This document shows, piece by piece, positions 12,601 through 24,056 of a DNA stretch of 64,000 bases (the first letter of the stretch is position 1; every line of letters starts with the position of its first letter). Source of the stretch: Raffaelea ambrosiae (taxonomy: Eukaryota; Ascomycota; Sordariomycetes; Ophiostomatales; Ophiostomataceae); NCBI GenBank assembly GCA_002778195.1, contig PCDI01000010.1:434001-498000 (forward strand). The letters are read 5' to 3'. The notes below the pieces were generated by a model. That model was not told the origin of the DNA. It saw only the letters and a program-made list of their open reading frames with translations, and did not search any database. The position numbers were made by a program, and so were the translations under genes.

Positions 12601-13717
12601 CCTTGCGGCCGCGGTGCTCCGGGAGTTCGCCGTAGTCGTTGCGGCGCGTGCCCAACAGCGCGCCAATGCCGGCGCCAGCTAGCGCGCCTTCGGCCAGCTG
12701 AAGACGCCGTGATGATTCGGGCGGCGAGACCTCGCGCCGGGTGACGGTCCGGTGGACGATGTAGTCGTCGTTGTCAGAGAGTTCGCCGTCCGTGGCATAG
12801 TCTTTGCTGGCACGGTGGTGGTGGTGGTGGCGGTGGCGGCGCCGGCCGTCCTCGTCGTGGCGGTCGACGCGGGCGATGATCAGCTCCTCGTCGCGGTCGC
12901 GGTCTCGGCCGTCCCGGTAGGGAGTGATCTCGCGGCGTTCGCGGCGCTCATAGTAGTAGTCCTCGTCCCGGCGGTCGTCCTTTTGAGGCGACTTTACCTC
13001 GCGCTCCTTCTCCTTTTCTTTCTCGCGGATGACGATGACGCCCGGGCTGGCCTGTGGCTGGGGCAGAATGACCGGGGCTGGTGCGGGCGCCTCCTGGACA
13101 AAGATCCTCTGCTCTTGCGGCTTGCTGCGGATGATGATCGGTGCAGGCGGGGGCGGAGCAGGCTCGTAGTACTCGGTCTCCTTGTGCCAGCGCTCCACAG
13201 GGGGGCCGTAGTCCTCGCGGCGGTCTTCGCTGTATCTCTCGACGATAATCTGGTCATCGCGGTCGGTGCGTTTCGAGACGTGCGAGTAGTTGTCCCGGTC
13301 TCGGTCCCGGTCGCGATCGACCTCCTTGGTCTTCTCGTAGACAATCCGGTGGCTCCGGTCGCCGCCGAAGCCGTCGTCCTTGTGCTCGACGATCTCGCGG
13401 CGTTTCTCGACTGATCGGGCGATGTCGTCCCGGTCGTCGTGGAAGTCGCTGCGGCGTTCAGTTCGCCGCTCAGTCACGTCGACAGAAGAGCGTCCCCCTT
13501 CGGGCACATAGACGCGGCGTTCTGTGCGGCTTGGCCGGCGAGGCTCGTCGTAGTCGTACTCATCGACGCGCTGGGTGCGCTCGGTGTCGGAGCGCTCGAC
13601 ACCGTCGCGGCCGACCTTGTAGCGACGGACGGTAGTCTGTTTATACCGGGCCTCGTCGTCGGACGGGTAGTCGGCGTTGCGCCGGTAGGTGGTCTCATAG
13701 TAGTCTGATTCCGGCAT
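9605..13717 (-). CDS. Large charged DUF3824-like protein
   Basis: Three exons are read: 13717-11422, 11284-10697 and 10605-9605 (introns of 137 and 91 bp; donors GTAAGC and GTGCGT), giving 1,294 residues with phases that close. It begins MPESDYYETTYRRNADYPSD and is rich in Arg, Asp, Glu, Ser and Tyr. It carries repeated Ala/Gly hydrophobic patches followed by basic Arg/Ser stretches (ALAGAGIGALLGTRR, VLAGAALGAISTEAVKRAHS, GLGIAAAALAVAGAAKYMQS, EIVGAGLAGAAAKKLYDKH, AAASAGAAAAAIGLKKYKDHEK). This alternation is what I associate with Pezizomycotina DUF3824 proteins, whose function is unknown. The middle has a Pro/Tyr/Gln-rich segment and the C-terminus an Arg-Asp repeat plus a possible basic nuclear signal (RKRKRRNS). 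The patches could be membrane-contacting or helical packing segments. The first start Met fits; the final acceptor (10606) is less certain than the first intron. Confidence 0.82.
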
Positions 13718-15124
13718 CGTGGCGATGCGGCTGGAGTGAAAGATCACTCTTTGGGTTGGCCCAAATACAGAGAGAGAGTGTGTGTGTAGTAGATGGGATT
13801 GCAAGGTGAAGCAATAGTGGGATGGAAAGTTGGGAGAGTTGAAAAGATGAAGAGTAGAGGTGTGTGTGTGTTGTTCAGTATCACAGGGTGTAAGTTGTGT
13901 CTGACGTTGATGAGCGGGAAAGAAAGAAGCGGGGGAGGGGAAGAAAGAAAAGAAATAAGGTCGAGGATGCCGTGGCAAGTGACCGGGAAAGGCAGCAGTT
14001 ATAAAGATGGAGGCTGGGCTGAGGGCAAGCCAGCTCGAGAGGGTGTGGTGAGCGCGAAAGCGAATGACAACAGGAGGGGGGGCGACTGAGGAGGGGCGGC
14101 AAAACGTTTGGATGCGGCAAGGCGCTGACGGCATGCCATGCAAGTGGGACCAACCGTTGGCAGCCACCACCCTGGTACGGAGAGTTCACAGAGGCCATCC
14201 ACATCTGCAGCGGGCCCGCAGAGTTCGCAGAGTCTGCAGATTCCACAAAAGCCACCGAATCCAGCTCGTCTAGTCCACCGAAGCTCCCCTGAGAACAGGG
14301 GCTCGCAGACTGCCTCCAACAGTCCCCAGCAGCCCCAGCAGGTCTCCATTTTGGCCTTCCGAGTGTCCCAGGCGTTTCCCAGGATTCCCACAAGTGTCTA
14401 GTGTCGGCGGCTAGCAGTCCTCCCCGGCTGTGTTGTCGGCGTCTTTGCCTTTGCATTGCGCTGCCCTTCACCAGCGCCCCCAGACACTCGTTCCACACAG
14501 CGTCTGCAGCCTGTTCATTCCTGTGCTTTCTGTGGCTGTCTGCCGTGGCTGCTGTGTTTAATTTGGTCTGCATGAGACAAGACTGCCACCATAACGTCAG
14601 CGTCAACGTAAAAGGCCACCCCAACAAAACGAAAAGACCACGGGGAAACCCGATCGCCGTCTTGTGACCAGTCCAGCAGGTGACCATCGAAGGAGTCGTC
14701 TGGCGGGCAGATTTCGCCCTTTTGCTTGTTCGGCTTCGCACTTTTGATGGCAGCTTTTTGAAGGCAACCTTGGGTAGGATGGGCCTCCCACAGAAGAGAC
14801 GCCAAAAAAAGAACCTGGCCGGCAATGATCCCCGTCGAGGGAAGCTGGTCGACAAGCATGGGCTGGCCCGGCCGAGACGCCAGCCATCACAGAGGCACAA
14901 AAGGGGAAACCGACCCCAACCGGGCTTGTCCAGTCCAGTCGTCATCCCAGGTTCTTGGGGGTGACGCCCCTCGACTGCTTTTTCGGAAGGGAAGCCCCAT
15001 CCCTGTTCCGCACTGGTTCCAGAAGTAGTGGCAATGAGTGGGCAGGCCGTGGAAGAGACCAGGCGGTTCTGTGCAGCACATCGTCGCAGCGCTTATTCTG
15101 GCCGGGCTCTCTTGCAGAATGAAA

Positions 15125-15164
15125 GTCGCTGCAGGTCGCTGCAGGTCGCTGCAAGTAGCTGCAA
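15125..15164. repeat. 10-bp tandem repeat, 4 copies
   Basis: Unit GTCGCTGCAG: two exact copies, one with a single change and one with two changes, back to back. Confidence 0.9.
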
Positions 15165-15245
15165 GCCCTCTTTTGTTTGGTCTGCCTTTGGCGGCTGCCT
15201 TCTTTTTTTGTCGCTGTATTCTTTTTGCCTCCCCTTGTAAGACTT

Positions 15246-15289
15246 AAAAACGTCGTAAAAACGTCGTAAAAACGTCGTAAAAACGTCGT
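15246..15289. repeat. 11-bp tandem repeat, 4 exact copies
   Basis: Unit AAAAACGTCGT, four perfect copies. The ACGT core recurs with one-turn spacing, about 1.55 kb upstream of the DUF3824-like start codon. Confidence 0.95.
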
Positions 15290-17276
15290 AACCACTGTAA
15301 AAAACAGTGCAAATATTGATCACCAGCCAGGTCAAAACGCGGTCTCGTCGCTGAAGAACACGAAGGTGCCCGACTTGTCACTTTTCCCAGCCTCTCGCGT
15401 CTCCTTCCCTCCCTCGTTTTGACTGCGCCGGACTCGCACAAAGACATCCCTTGTGACCTCAACCACTCTCCGCCAAATCTGCTTGCCTGGTGACTGGGCC
15501 TACGCTGTGCCGCTCCCAATTGGGTGATTGTATCCCTCGCTTGGGGCGATGGGCATATGCCGGACACCGATAAAAATGTATTGGTAAGGGCCTTGCAGGT
15601 CCGCATGTCTTAGCGGCACCGGGCGTGGTGGTGGAAGGGGCTGGAAGAGCAATGCAAAATGTGTTGTGATGTTCCCCTACGCGCCGACGTTGAGCCAAAA
15701 AAAAGGGCAAAGAACAAGACTGAACTGGTGGCCTCCCCCTCCCCCCCTTTTTTTTTTTCACTTTTGTCTATCTCTTCTCTTTCTGGCAAGAACGACTCCC
15801 TTGTTCCTGCCTGTCGTGGCTGTTTCATCCTCGATCGTTCCTTCCCATTCATCCCTTCCCTCCACTGCGGCGCAACGCCCGCGCCAGCGAGCCTGCCCTA
15901 GCGCCCGGGACGAACGTTTCTGTGAGTCGCTCCTGCCGATTTTCTCCAACGTCTGTTTTTAGTAGCCTTGGCTCCGTTAGCGCCAAGCTTCCAGAAACGG
16001 GACAGAGTGCAACTGCCCCTCACTTGCCTTCCCAAGATCCTACGACGTCATCGCTTTTTTTTTTTTGCTGTTTCTCATCTTTGCCCACTCCCATGAACTT
16101 CCTTTTTTCTTCGTCATTTCTCATTTCATGACGGTTCACTCCCTCGATGACTACGTACTCACCCCACCATTCCATGACTCCCTCGCGCTCACACCCCCCT
16201 GTTTCACGCTACCACCCCCAACTACCCAACTACCGGCACAGGCTGACAGAACTGGGAATGCATCGTCTGCCAACTTTTTCACCCTGTCCATTCGTCCCTG
16301 TCTATCCATTCTTACCCTACTCTTCAATTTCTAGATTTCTATTGTCCAGAATAAAAATAAATGGTCGATCTTCTTTAGTAGATCATTCGTCAGAGGCTCT
16401 ACCTGATCTGCACCAACCATCGCAGGGTCCTTGAAACCGCTTCCTCCAGAATGACGTCTTTCCAGACTCCGCCTCATGTTTCCTAGGCCGCATTCCCTTA
16501 TCCTCCCAGTACATCACTAGAGACCGTGCCAGAACAGATCGTCATAGCCTTGGGCCGCCTGGACACACCTCGGGCTTCCTTGGGCCTCAACATGTGCAAT
16601 ATTACAACGCATGTAACTTTTCGTATGCATCGCTATTTGAGCAGCTTTAGCCTAGTCCACTGCGGCTCACTGGTAGGGCTGCGCCTCAACCCACACGAGC
16701 CAGCCAAGGTGCAGCTAGCAAGAAGCGATACGCAACGAGAGACGCACGTCATACCTCGCTCTCATTGGCGGATTGGTCTGCAGTTGCTAGTTTCGTCCAT
16801 GCGCTCACCGGCTGGCTGCAGGTGAAAATGCCCAAAGTTGCCACATCTTGCCTCGCCGAATCTGCCTTTCCGTTTGCCTTGGTATTGTAGATAGGTCTGG
16901 CAAAGTCGTGTTGATGGTCAAGTTGATCTTGTCAATTTTCTCCTTGTTCGACATAATAAGTCACTACATAGACAAGAGATAACATACGTGACTCATCACA
17001 AGACGAAAAGTCAAAAGGAATTTATTTGAACCCAGTCTGTTTCCATGCATTCGCCAGGGTCTCCTATTTATGCCTATGTGCAATCTCATGTCCCCATATG
17101 AGACTTTCATATAACGAGACCAAATATACCAAAATAATGACAAAAAGTTTACAAGGCAAAGCAAAGCAAAACGTGAAAGAATCAACAAAAACAAAACATA
17201 AATACCACATAAATCGTAAATAAATAAAAAATATATCGATATACAACCGAAGTCATGAGCCTGGTGTAGTATATTA

Positions 17277-20200
17277 TCATGATTCACCCAGTAGCTTCAC
17301 ATACCCCCCTGGGAACAGGCCTTTGTTCCCCATATAGACACCGTAGAACCACTCGCCATTGACGTCCTCAATTTCACGGATCTCGGCCATCTTGGGGAAA
17401 GCCAGCTCATCGTCCGAACCAGCCTCAGGATACCAAGCCCATCGCGCTATGGCGGACCGCCCAAGACCCCCTGACGGTGGGAACGTGGACTCTGTCGCAG
17501 CTGTCGCCGTTTTCACGGCGGTACCAGCAGCCTTGCGCACATCACGCGACACAAGTCGCTCATAACGCCTTTCTTGACCGTACCAGATAAACCACTTCTC
17601 TAGTTCAGCTGGGGATGGGGCTTGTCCATCCGTCTCAACTGGGTCGACCTCGAGGCGCTCTCCACCAACAAGCCCCTGGATTATCACACGTCGCTGGACT
17701 CCAGTGAACGACTGGGTCTTATCCGTGCTGATGGGGCTGCCGGGTACCGCACTGCTAGCCTCCCCGCGGAAGGTCACCACGACCATGCGATGTCCCGAGG
17801 GGCAGCGGCGCCAGCCACCCTGTCCATTCTCATTGGCCATATTTCCGCTACTGACAAGTGGCACCGAATAACAGTCCGGGCAGAGGTCGTAGTCACCGGG
17901 ATGGGTGTCTGGCACCACCGAGCTTCTGCACACATAGCAGTGGTACCGCAGCCGGGTCGGCGCAATCGGCCTCCGGCACATATCGCACGTTGTCGTGAAA
18001 GTAAGCGGCCAGAAGGAGCCAATATGGGCTGGTTCCTTGCCTTCGTTCACAACCCGCACCATGGCCGCTCCGTGTGGGCGTGGCGGAGGCGACGGTAGTT
18101 CTGCCAGGTGATGAGGTGGAGACGGCGGCAGTTGTTGCTGCTGATGCTGTGGGGAAGGAGGAGGAGGGGGGAGGGACGACTCATGAGTGAGTGGCAGTAG
18201 CGGGTGTGTGCATGACCGGCCTTGGTTGACACAGTCGTTGCAGAATCCCCAGTCGCCCTCGTTGCACACGTCGCATCGCCAGTAGCAGCTGTTCGCCCAG
18301 GCCTGGCACTGGGCACAAAACACGCCGCTCTGCAGTCGGTCCATCGGATCCTCACTGGTCAGCGTGCGCCGGCCGTCGGCGCCGCCAGGAACGGCCCGTG
18401 GTTTCAGGTAGCGGTTAGCCGTGAGCATGTGTGGCTTGGCGAGCAAGGGCGCGTTGGGGTTCTCTGCCCGCTGGCGCGTAACGGCTTGGTCCCACTTGTG
18501 CCAGGCGCCGTACCCGAAGCCAAACCAATGCAGACAGCCGCGGCCACGCCGGTAGCAGTCCGTGCAGATATTCCAGTTGCCGCTGGAGCAGATTCCACAG
18601 TTGTAGTGTACCTCGTATTCGATGTGCTCCTTGCCGCAGCGGTCGCAATAGATCGCCGGCTCCGGAAATAGCTGCGCACGGCGCAGCTGGAGTACATTGC
18701 GAGGTGACAGCTGTGGCTGGTCAAAACCGTCAAGCGTCACGGGCGATGATGCAAAGTTATTCGATGACGTCAAGGGCGCTCCGACAGCGATGCTCGCTGG
18801 TCGGGGTGCTCCCACCCGTCTGCGCTGTCCCTCAGCAGCCGCCTGTGAAGAAATGGAGCCTGCAGCTGTTTGGCCTGGTGCCGGCAATCCAATCGCAGAT
18901 GCTCTAGCGCGGAACGGAAGACTTGTGGGTGATGTCGTAGCCGCTGAAGCGGCAGTCGCAGCAGTTACTGCTGCCGGTAACTCGACAGAACCCGTCGGCA
19001 CAGAGGTGCTCCTTGAGTGAAGCTCGGTTCTATGTTCCACCGGCAGCTCCGCAGGGAACACTCTGTCGCCCAGCGACGGTCGACCGGCTTCGAGCTCGAC
19101 TGGGTGTTCTGCTGGATGCAGAGGTAGATCGGTCTGTGACCGAGCATTTGGGCGAGCAGCCATATCTGACGAATGAACCACGGGAAGCGTAGCACTGCGA
19201 CTTTCGCTGGCTGTCCTCCGCCGCTGGTGGTGTCGTGGCTCGTCTCGCACTTCAAGATGTGCTCCTGAAGCGGTCGACACTGGTGGTCGGACGCGGTCAC
19301 CATGTGCCGAAGGTGATCCTATAGTCAATGATGTAGTAGAAGCCGTTGCTGATGCAGATGGTTGGGAACGCGGCGGTGTGGCAGATGCACGACTGGCTGA
19401 CTGCGACCGATGGCTGGAATGGGAGGTTTCTCGCTGCCGACTTGAAGTCCGCGACGACGAAGGAGGCATGGACAGCACAATTGCGTGTGTCGAAGGCCGG
19501 GGAGAGCGGTCAGGTACGGCTGACGGTGGCGAGTTTGAGCCTGAGGGAACGGCAACTTCAGAGTGGCGTGACACGCCGCTGGCGTTGCTTCGTCGGGCAC
19601 CATCCTGCCGCGCGCGGCCATGCTGGCGACGACGGTAGGCCTCGGTGATGCGACGGCTCAGCTCGTCGTTGGTGGTGACGTCGATGTTCTCCAGATCCAG
19701 TCCGTCCAAGATGCCTTCTTCTTGAATTTGGCGCGCAAAGTCTTCTATCTCGCGCTCGATATCGAGAAAGCCCGACGAGCCCGCATCTGAGCGGCTGATG
19801 AGCGAGCGCAGTGACGACTGGTGACCCATAACTCGCGCGGCATCCGCACGTGCCTCAGCCGAGGTCCGCGACGAGCTGCGGTGTCGGTGGCCGCGGCTCG
19901 GTGCCAGGCGGTCGTCGCTTTGCTCGCGTCTGCGCCGCGGAGGCTCGTCGTCGGCCGAAACTGTGCCAGTTCCAGTGCGCTGTCGTCGCTCGCGGCTTTC
20001 GTGGACCTGGCTGTGTCCATGTCGTTCACCGCCACGGGCATCACGGCTGCTCTCCGCGTGGCTTCGGGATTCGCGAGTCCGGCTGTCGTCCCGCCGTATC
20101 CGTCGCCGTGCTGGCCGAGACGACGCTCCCGTCCCTCCTGCTGATGCTGCTGAGCTGCCACCACCCACGGCTTCCTGCCGGCTCAGCTCCTGCACTTGTT

Positions 20201-20766
20201 CAACCAAACGCCGCTCTTCTTCGTCCAGGCGCACTTGCTCGGGCGTCCGCTCGACGAGGCGCATTCGGGGGATCACTTCGTCGCCCGGCTTGTACTTGCT
20301 GTCCATCTCAGCCTTCTCATCGTCGGGCTTCCGTTTCTCGGGATGTGCTGTGAGCAGCATGTCTAGCAGTGTGACGACGGTGGCATTGTGCTTGGTGCTC
20401 CGGACGGCGTCCCGGCATGACGGACACGTGAAGATGGGCGTGCCGGGAGGCGGCACGGTGGGGCTGTTCTCGACATTGATGGCCTGCCAGTCGAACCACA
20501 CCTTGAGACAGGCACCGCAGAAGGTGTGCAGGCAGTCCAGCAGAGTCAGTGGCTGGTAGAGGAGTTCGGTGCAGATCTGGCGGGCGTCAGCGTCGGAGGG
20601 GTTGCTATATGCGGAGCGAACGAAGCGGCGCCAGACATATATATGGGGGTCTCTGGGACGAGAGCCCCATGAAGAAGAAAGGAATTGCTGAGACACAGAA
20701 TCGAAGAATACTTACAGAGCAGGTCAGCTCTTTCTCGAGATCGACTGTGGGCTTGGGCGACGCCAT
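17277..20766 (-). CDS. RING finger protein with three ZZ-type fingers and a C-terminal SH3
   Basis: Probable E3 ubiquitin ligase or scaffold, 1,116 residues in two exons: 20766-20716 (17 codons, donor GTAAGT) and 20576-17277 (acceptor CCAG). Splicing joins ELTCS to ICTELLYQ and so completes the first Cys pair of the RING (C-x2-C ... CLHTFCGACL ... CPSC), residues about 16-90. A long low-complexity Ser/Arg/Ala region follows (about 150-640). Three ZZ-like zinc fingers come next: YCDRCGKEH...CTDCY near 660-705, FCAQCQAW...CNDCV near 770-815, and CDMCRRPI...CPDCY near 885-935. The last 60 residues (AIARWAWYPEAG, DELAF, NGEWFYG, KGLFPGGYVKLL) have the ALYDY-W-P-Y layout of an SH3 domain. The combination suggests binding of a Pro-rich partner and ubiquitination, but substrates are unknown. 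The 51-bp first exon is decisive: without it the RING lacks a Cys pair. Confidence 0.88.
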
Positions 20767-22198
20767 GGTTCGGTCACTTGCAGTCGAGCGCGGCGATAGA
20801 GGCGACAATAGGAGCAGGCAGATATGTCCAGAGGAGAAGAGGCTGGCTAGTGAGAGAGCGGAGCACGGGGGAAGAGGGCCTCTTCATCTTCTACTCGTCT
20901 GGCCGGCGGTCATCGTGCGAAAGGGGAGGACTGCTGTTCTATTTTGTCTTTTTGTCTTTTCTAAGAAATCGCCAAAAAATCGGATTCGGAAGCGGGGCGA
21001 GCGACATGCGCTCCTTCCCTCAGTCGTCCGTCGCGCTGAGCTGCTCCTTCTGCTTATGGCGCTTCGCGCCTGCCTTGTTCGCCTCAGCCGGTGCTACTCG
21101 TTCTATCTCACTGTGGCGATTTTTGCTTGTTGGGGTTTTGGGGGCTGTACAAAGTAATGCTCATTCGCTCTTTCCTCTCTTCTGCGTAGTTCCTTTTTTT
21201 TTTCAATTTCTGCTTGGGCTGCAACAAAGGACGAACCAGTGGCAGGTGCCGTCTCGCTCAGTGTTCTTCGTGCCCTGGCTTAGTCGTCCCTTGTTAGCGG
21301 GCAGCGTGAACCCTGAACCCCCACCAACGATTGGCCCCTAGCGGCTGGCTCCCCCAGCAAGGCTCGTATTTCAGTTTCTACTGTGCTGGCTTTGCGGCCT
21401 GCTGCTTGCTGCTTGCTCTTCGTAATAACTAATACACCATACTGTGTTGGCTATGGCCCTGCTGCTCCTGACAGACGCCAGCAAGCTTCGCTATCCGACT
21501 GCTGCTGTTTTTAGCATCGGACCCCGTGCCGGTCGATCGTATTCCTCCACTTCTTTTCTTTGAACTCTTTTGGGCTCTTTGAATTCTTTGGCTCTCTGCT
21601 GAGCCCATAATTGGTTCCTTGCAACCCCTTGCAGCAAGTTTGGAGCCATTGTCCGTCAGAGAAGGGTGAGAGGGTTGATCTATGGGCATTGCGTGGGTTC
21701 TAAGGGCATTCTGCAGACGTTCTGTGGGTTCCTTGGGACTTCCACTCGGCTGCAGTCTTTGTTCTCGGCCTGTTCCATTCAGCATTGTTGTATACTGGCA
21801 TGCCCCTTTGTCTTCCGAAGACATCGTGCAATGGTAAGACATCTGATCCTTTTTATGTACATCTCTTCCTGCTGTGTTCTGTTCTTGATAAGCGGGAACC
21901 TGCATGGCAAGAATGCCCAAGAAGACTTGAGAGATACTCGTACACCACCGTTTCGGGCCAAATCGTCATCATCTCAGACCCGGATACCCGTCATGAAGAT
22001 AGCTGAACACCACACTCCCTGTCGGGCTACTGCAGAATGAAAGATATTTCACTTGCCTTGACGCATCTGCGTGTCTTGGCAGAACGGAAATCTCTTTCTT
22101 TCCTCCCCCTTTCCTCTCAATTTCCCCCCTTGGTTCCCTCACCCTCTATAGATTCTCCGAGCACCTGTCCCGGCTATTTCCCGATGCGCCCTTTCTTT
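20767..22198. other. Spacer upstream of the RING-ZZ-SH3 gene
   Basis: 1.4 kb with only short, domain-free ORFs on both strands. It should hold the promoter of the RING gene and the 3' UTR of the enoyl-CoA hydratase gene. Nothing else is recognised. Confidence 0.55.
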
Positions 22199-23242
22199 CT
22201 ACTCGTTCGTCCAAACCGGCTTCTGCTTCTCGGCAAAGGCCTTCATGCCCACCTTCTGGTCCTGGCTGCCGAACAGGCTGTGGAAGACCCGCCTCTCGTA
22301 CTCGACGCCGTCCCTCAGCGGGAGGTCCTGGCTCTTGTTGACCGCCTCCTTGGCTGCCAGCACGGCCACCTTGGAGTAGCTCGCAATCGTCTCAGCCGTC
22401 TTGAGCGTCGCCTCCATCAGCTCCTCGTACGTCGCAAACGACCGCGCTGCCACACCCCACTCTACCGCCTCCTTGCCCGAGAACGACTTGCCCGTCAGGA
22501 TCAGCTCCATCGCCCGCGCTTTGCCAATGGCCCGCGTCAGCCGCTGGCTACCGCCTGCTCCGGGAATGGTGCCCAGCTTGATCTCCGGCTGGCCAAAGTT
22601 GGCTGTCTCCGTGCAGTACAGTGTGTCGCACATAAGCGCCAGCTCGCAGCCGCCGCCTAGCGCGTGGCCCGACACGGCCGCGATCACGGGCTTCTTGACC
22701 TTTGTAGCCATGTCTGACCATGACTCAATAAAGGCTTCTGTGTATGCCTTGGAGAACGTCAGCGGCGCCATTTCCTTGATGTCGGCACCCGCGGCAAACG
22801 CCTTTTGCGATCCTGTCAGCACAATGGCCAGCACGCTGTCTGACGCATTGAACTTGTGGAGGGCTTCGTTGAGCTCGGTAATTAAGGGCGTGCAAAGAGC
22901 ATTGAGAGCTTTCGGCCGGTTAAGTGTCACTAATCCCCGTTCGACCGTAGTTAGTCACCGCTTCTTCTCGACGAGAGACTTCATGATGAACATTGATTGC
23001 ATCAGTGCCACCACCAAAAGCAACAACGCCCCCCCCCTCTGGCGTCGATCATGTCCAGAATCGCCCGAAAATTGTCACCCACCCTGCCCAACACCCGGTC
23101 GTGGCTCTGACACCTGGATGTACTCGTAGCTGCGAACGGCCGATGCAGAGAAGCTGCGAATGGCCATGCGGGAGGCCATGGGCGTCGGCACGGGGGTCGC
23201 CACGCGAGCCGCGATCGGCTGGAATCTCTTCAGTGCGTTCAT
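22199..23242 (-). CDS. Mitochondrial enoyl-CoA hydratase (crotonase family)
   Basis: Hydrates 2-trans-enoyl-CoA in fatty-acid beta-oxidation, probably in the mitochondrion. Two exons: 23242-23083 and 22929-22199, joined across a 153-bp intron (donor GTGGGT, CTAAC branch, TTAG), giving 296 residues, the usual ECHS1 length. The first 35 residues are rich in Arg/Ala/Ser with few acids (MNALKRFQPIAARVATPVP, then RMAIRSFSASAVRS), a typical matrix presequence. The splice yields VTLNRPKALNALC. The oxyanion-hole region reads GSQKAFAAGADIKEM. The two catalytic glutamates of rat ECHS1 correspond to the Glu in GGGCELALMCD and in FGQPEIKLGTIPGAGG. It ends KQKPVWTNE. It diverges from RER1, with an 814-bp shared spacer. 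Confidence 0.95.
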
Positions 23243-24056
23243 GGTGAGCGAGAGAAGCAATGAAAGGTGCAAACAGGCGTCAATGGATGATGCACCGGAA
23301 AAATTGGGTGCAGCAGAACAAAAATAGGAGAGAAGACGGTCGCGGGGTCGTAAAAGCACGAGGGAAGGTATCAAGATCGTCGGCCATTTACACAGCTTCC
23401 TTCCAGCTATTGGAGCTCCAGGGCGCTGTAAGCCGCCTAAAGCCGATATGCCGAGGGACATCAGGATAACGGTGCCCCTCCATAGGTCCCTGACCCCAGA
23501 TGGGGTGCCAAAGTACCAGACTTAGTACTCATAGACCATGTTGTGATAATTCACGTGACTTTATTCACACGAGTCACTCATAGCGTCAGCCACATGCATA
23601 CGAAATCCCCATGCGCAACGTTAAAGCTGTGGCCCCTGATTGGCTACGCCCGCCAAAACGGGACAGATTGAGGGCTGCTCTCTGTTTTTAAATTGCTGGC
23701 AGGGGTTTGGATCGCGTAGGTAAGCTGGCCGGTTCACTCCTTTCGCGATTTTCTGCTTCTGCCAGCACTCTTTTTTTCTCCTCGCCCCCGGATCATCGAA
23801 ACATCACACCCACTACCCTCGTTTCGATATCAGCTGTTTTCTCTTCTTTTTCCCTTCTGCACAGTATCCGCAGAGGTCTTTGGGCGATTGCCGTCTTTAC
23901 GTATCTTTCTTAATATTCTTCCTTCTCTACTCTCCTTTTTTACCCCTTAACTCAGATTTTCGTGACGACCTCTCTTTGACAACCTTCCGGCCGCACAAAC
24001 CCCCCTTTTCGACTCCTCATCTTCGACTTTGTATTGTGGAATCAGCAAGCCTCAAA
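23243..24056. other. Divergent promoter, enoyl-CoA hydratase / RER1
   Basis: 814 bp between two start codons. It contains a CACGTG box at 23552-23564 and an ATTGG (inverted CCAAT) at 23639-23643. The RER1 side is a long pyrimidine-rich leader typical of fungal 5' UTRs. Confidence 0.6.
23552..23564 (+). promoter_or_regulatory. CACGTG box in the ECH/RER1 promoter
   Basis: CACGTGACTTTAT, identical over 13 bp to the site upstream of PRP2; 310 bp from the hydratase ATG and 505 bp from the RER1 ATG. It extends to TCACGTGA, a palindrome. Function inferred from known Cbf1/bHLH sites. Confidence 0.45.

Larger units (their letters stand above)
13718..17276. other. 3.6 kb spacer upstream of the DUF3824-like gene
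   Basis: No gene with recognisable domains. Two short tandem arrays (15125-15164 and 15246-15289) lie in the middle. From about 15730 to 16330 the plus strand is strongly pyrimidine-rich (CT/T tracts), resembling a fungal 5' leader, but no credible coding exon follows. The last 300 bp before 17276 are AT-rich and fit the 3' UTR of the RING gene. A non-coding transcript cannot be excluded. Confidence 0.5.

Noticed and set aside
12752..13414. 220-codon plus-strand Val/Ala-rich ORF
   Set aside because: Shadow of the Arg/Asp/Glu codons of the DUF3824-like gene.
15246..15289. CRISPR-like array
   Set aside because: Direct repeats are contiguous with no spacers, and the genome is eukaryotic.
14401..16825. 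Several 60-120 codon ORFs in the 13.7-17.3 kb spacer
   Set aside because: No domains, no consistent codon bias, and both strands are covered equally; expected in GC-rich or pyrimidine-rich non-coding DNA.
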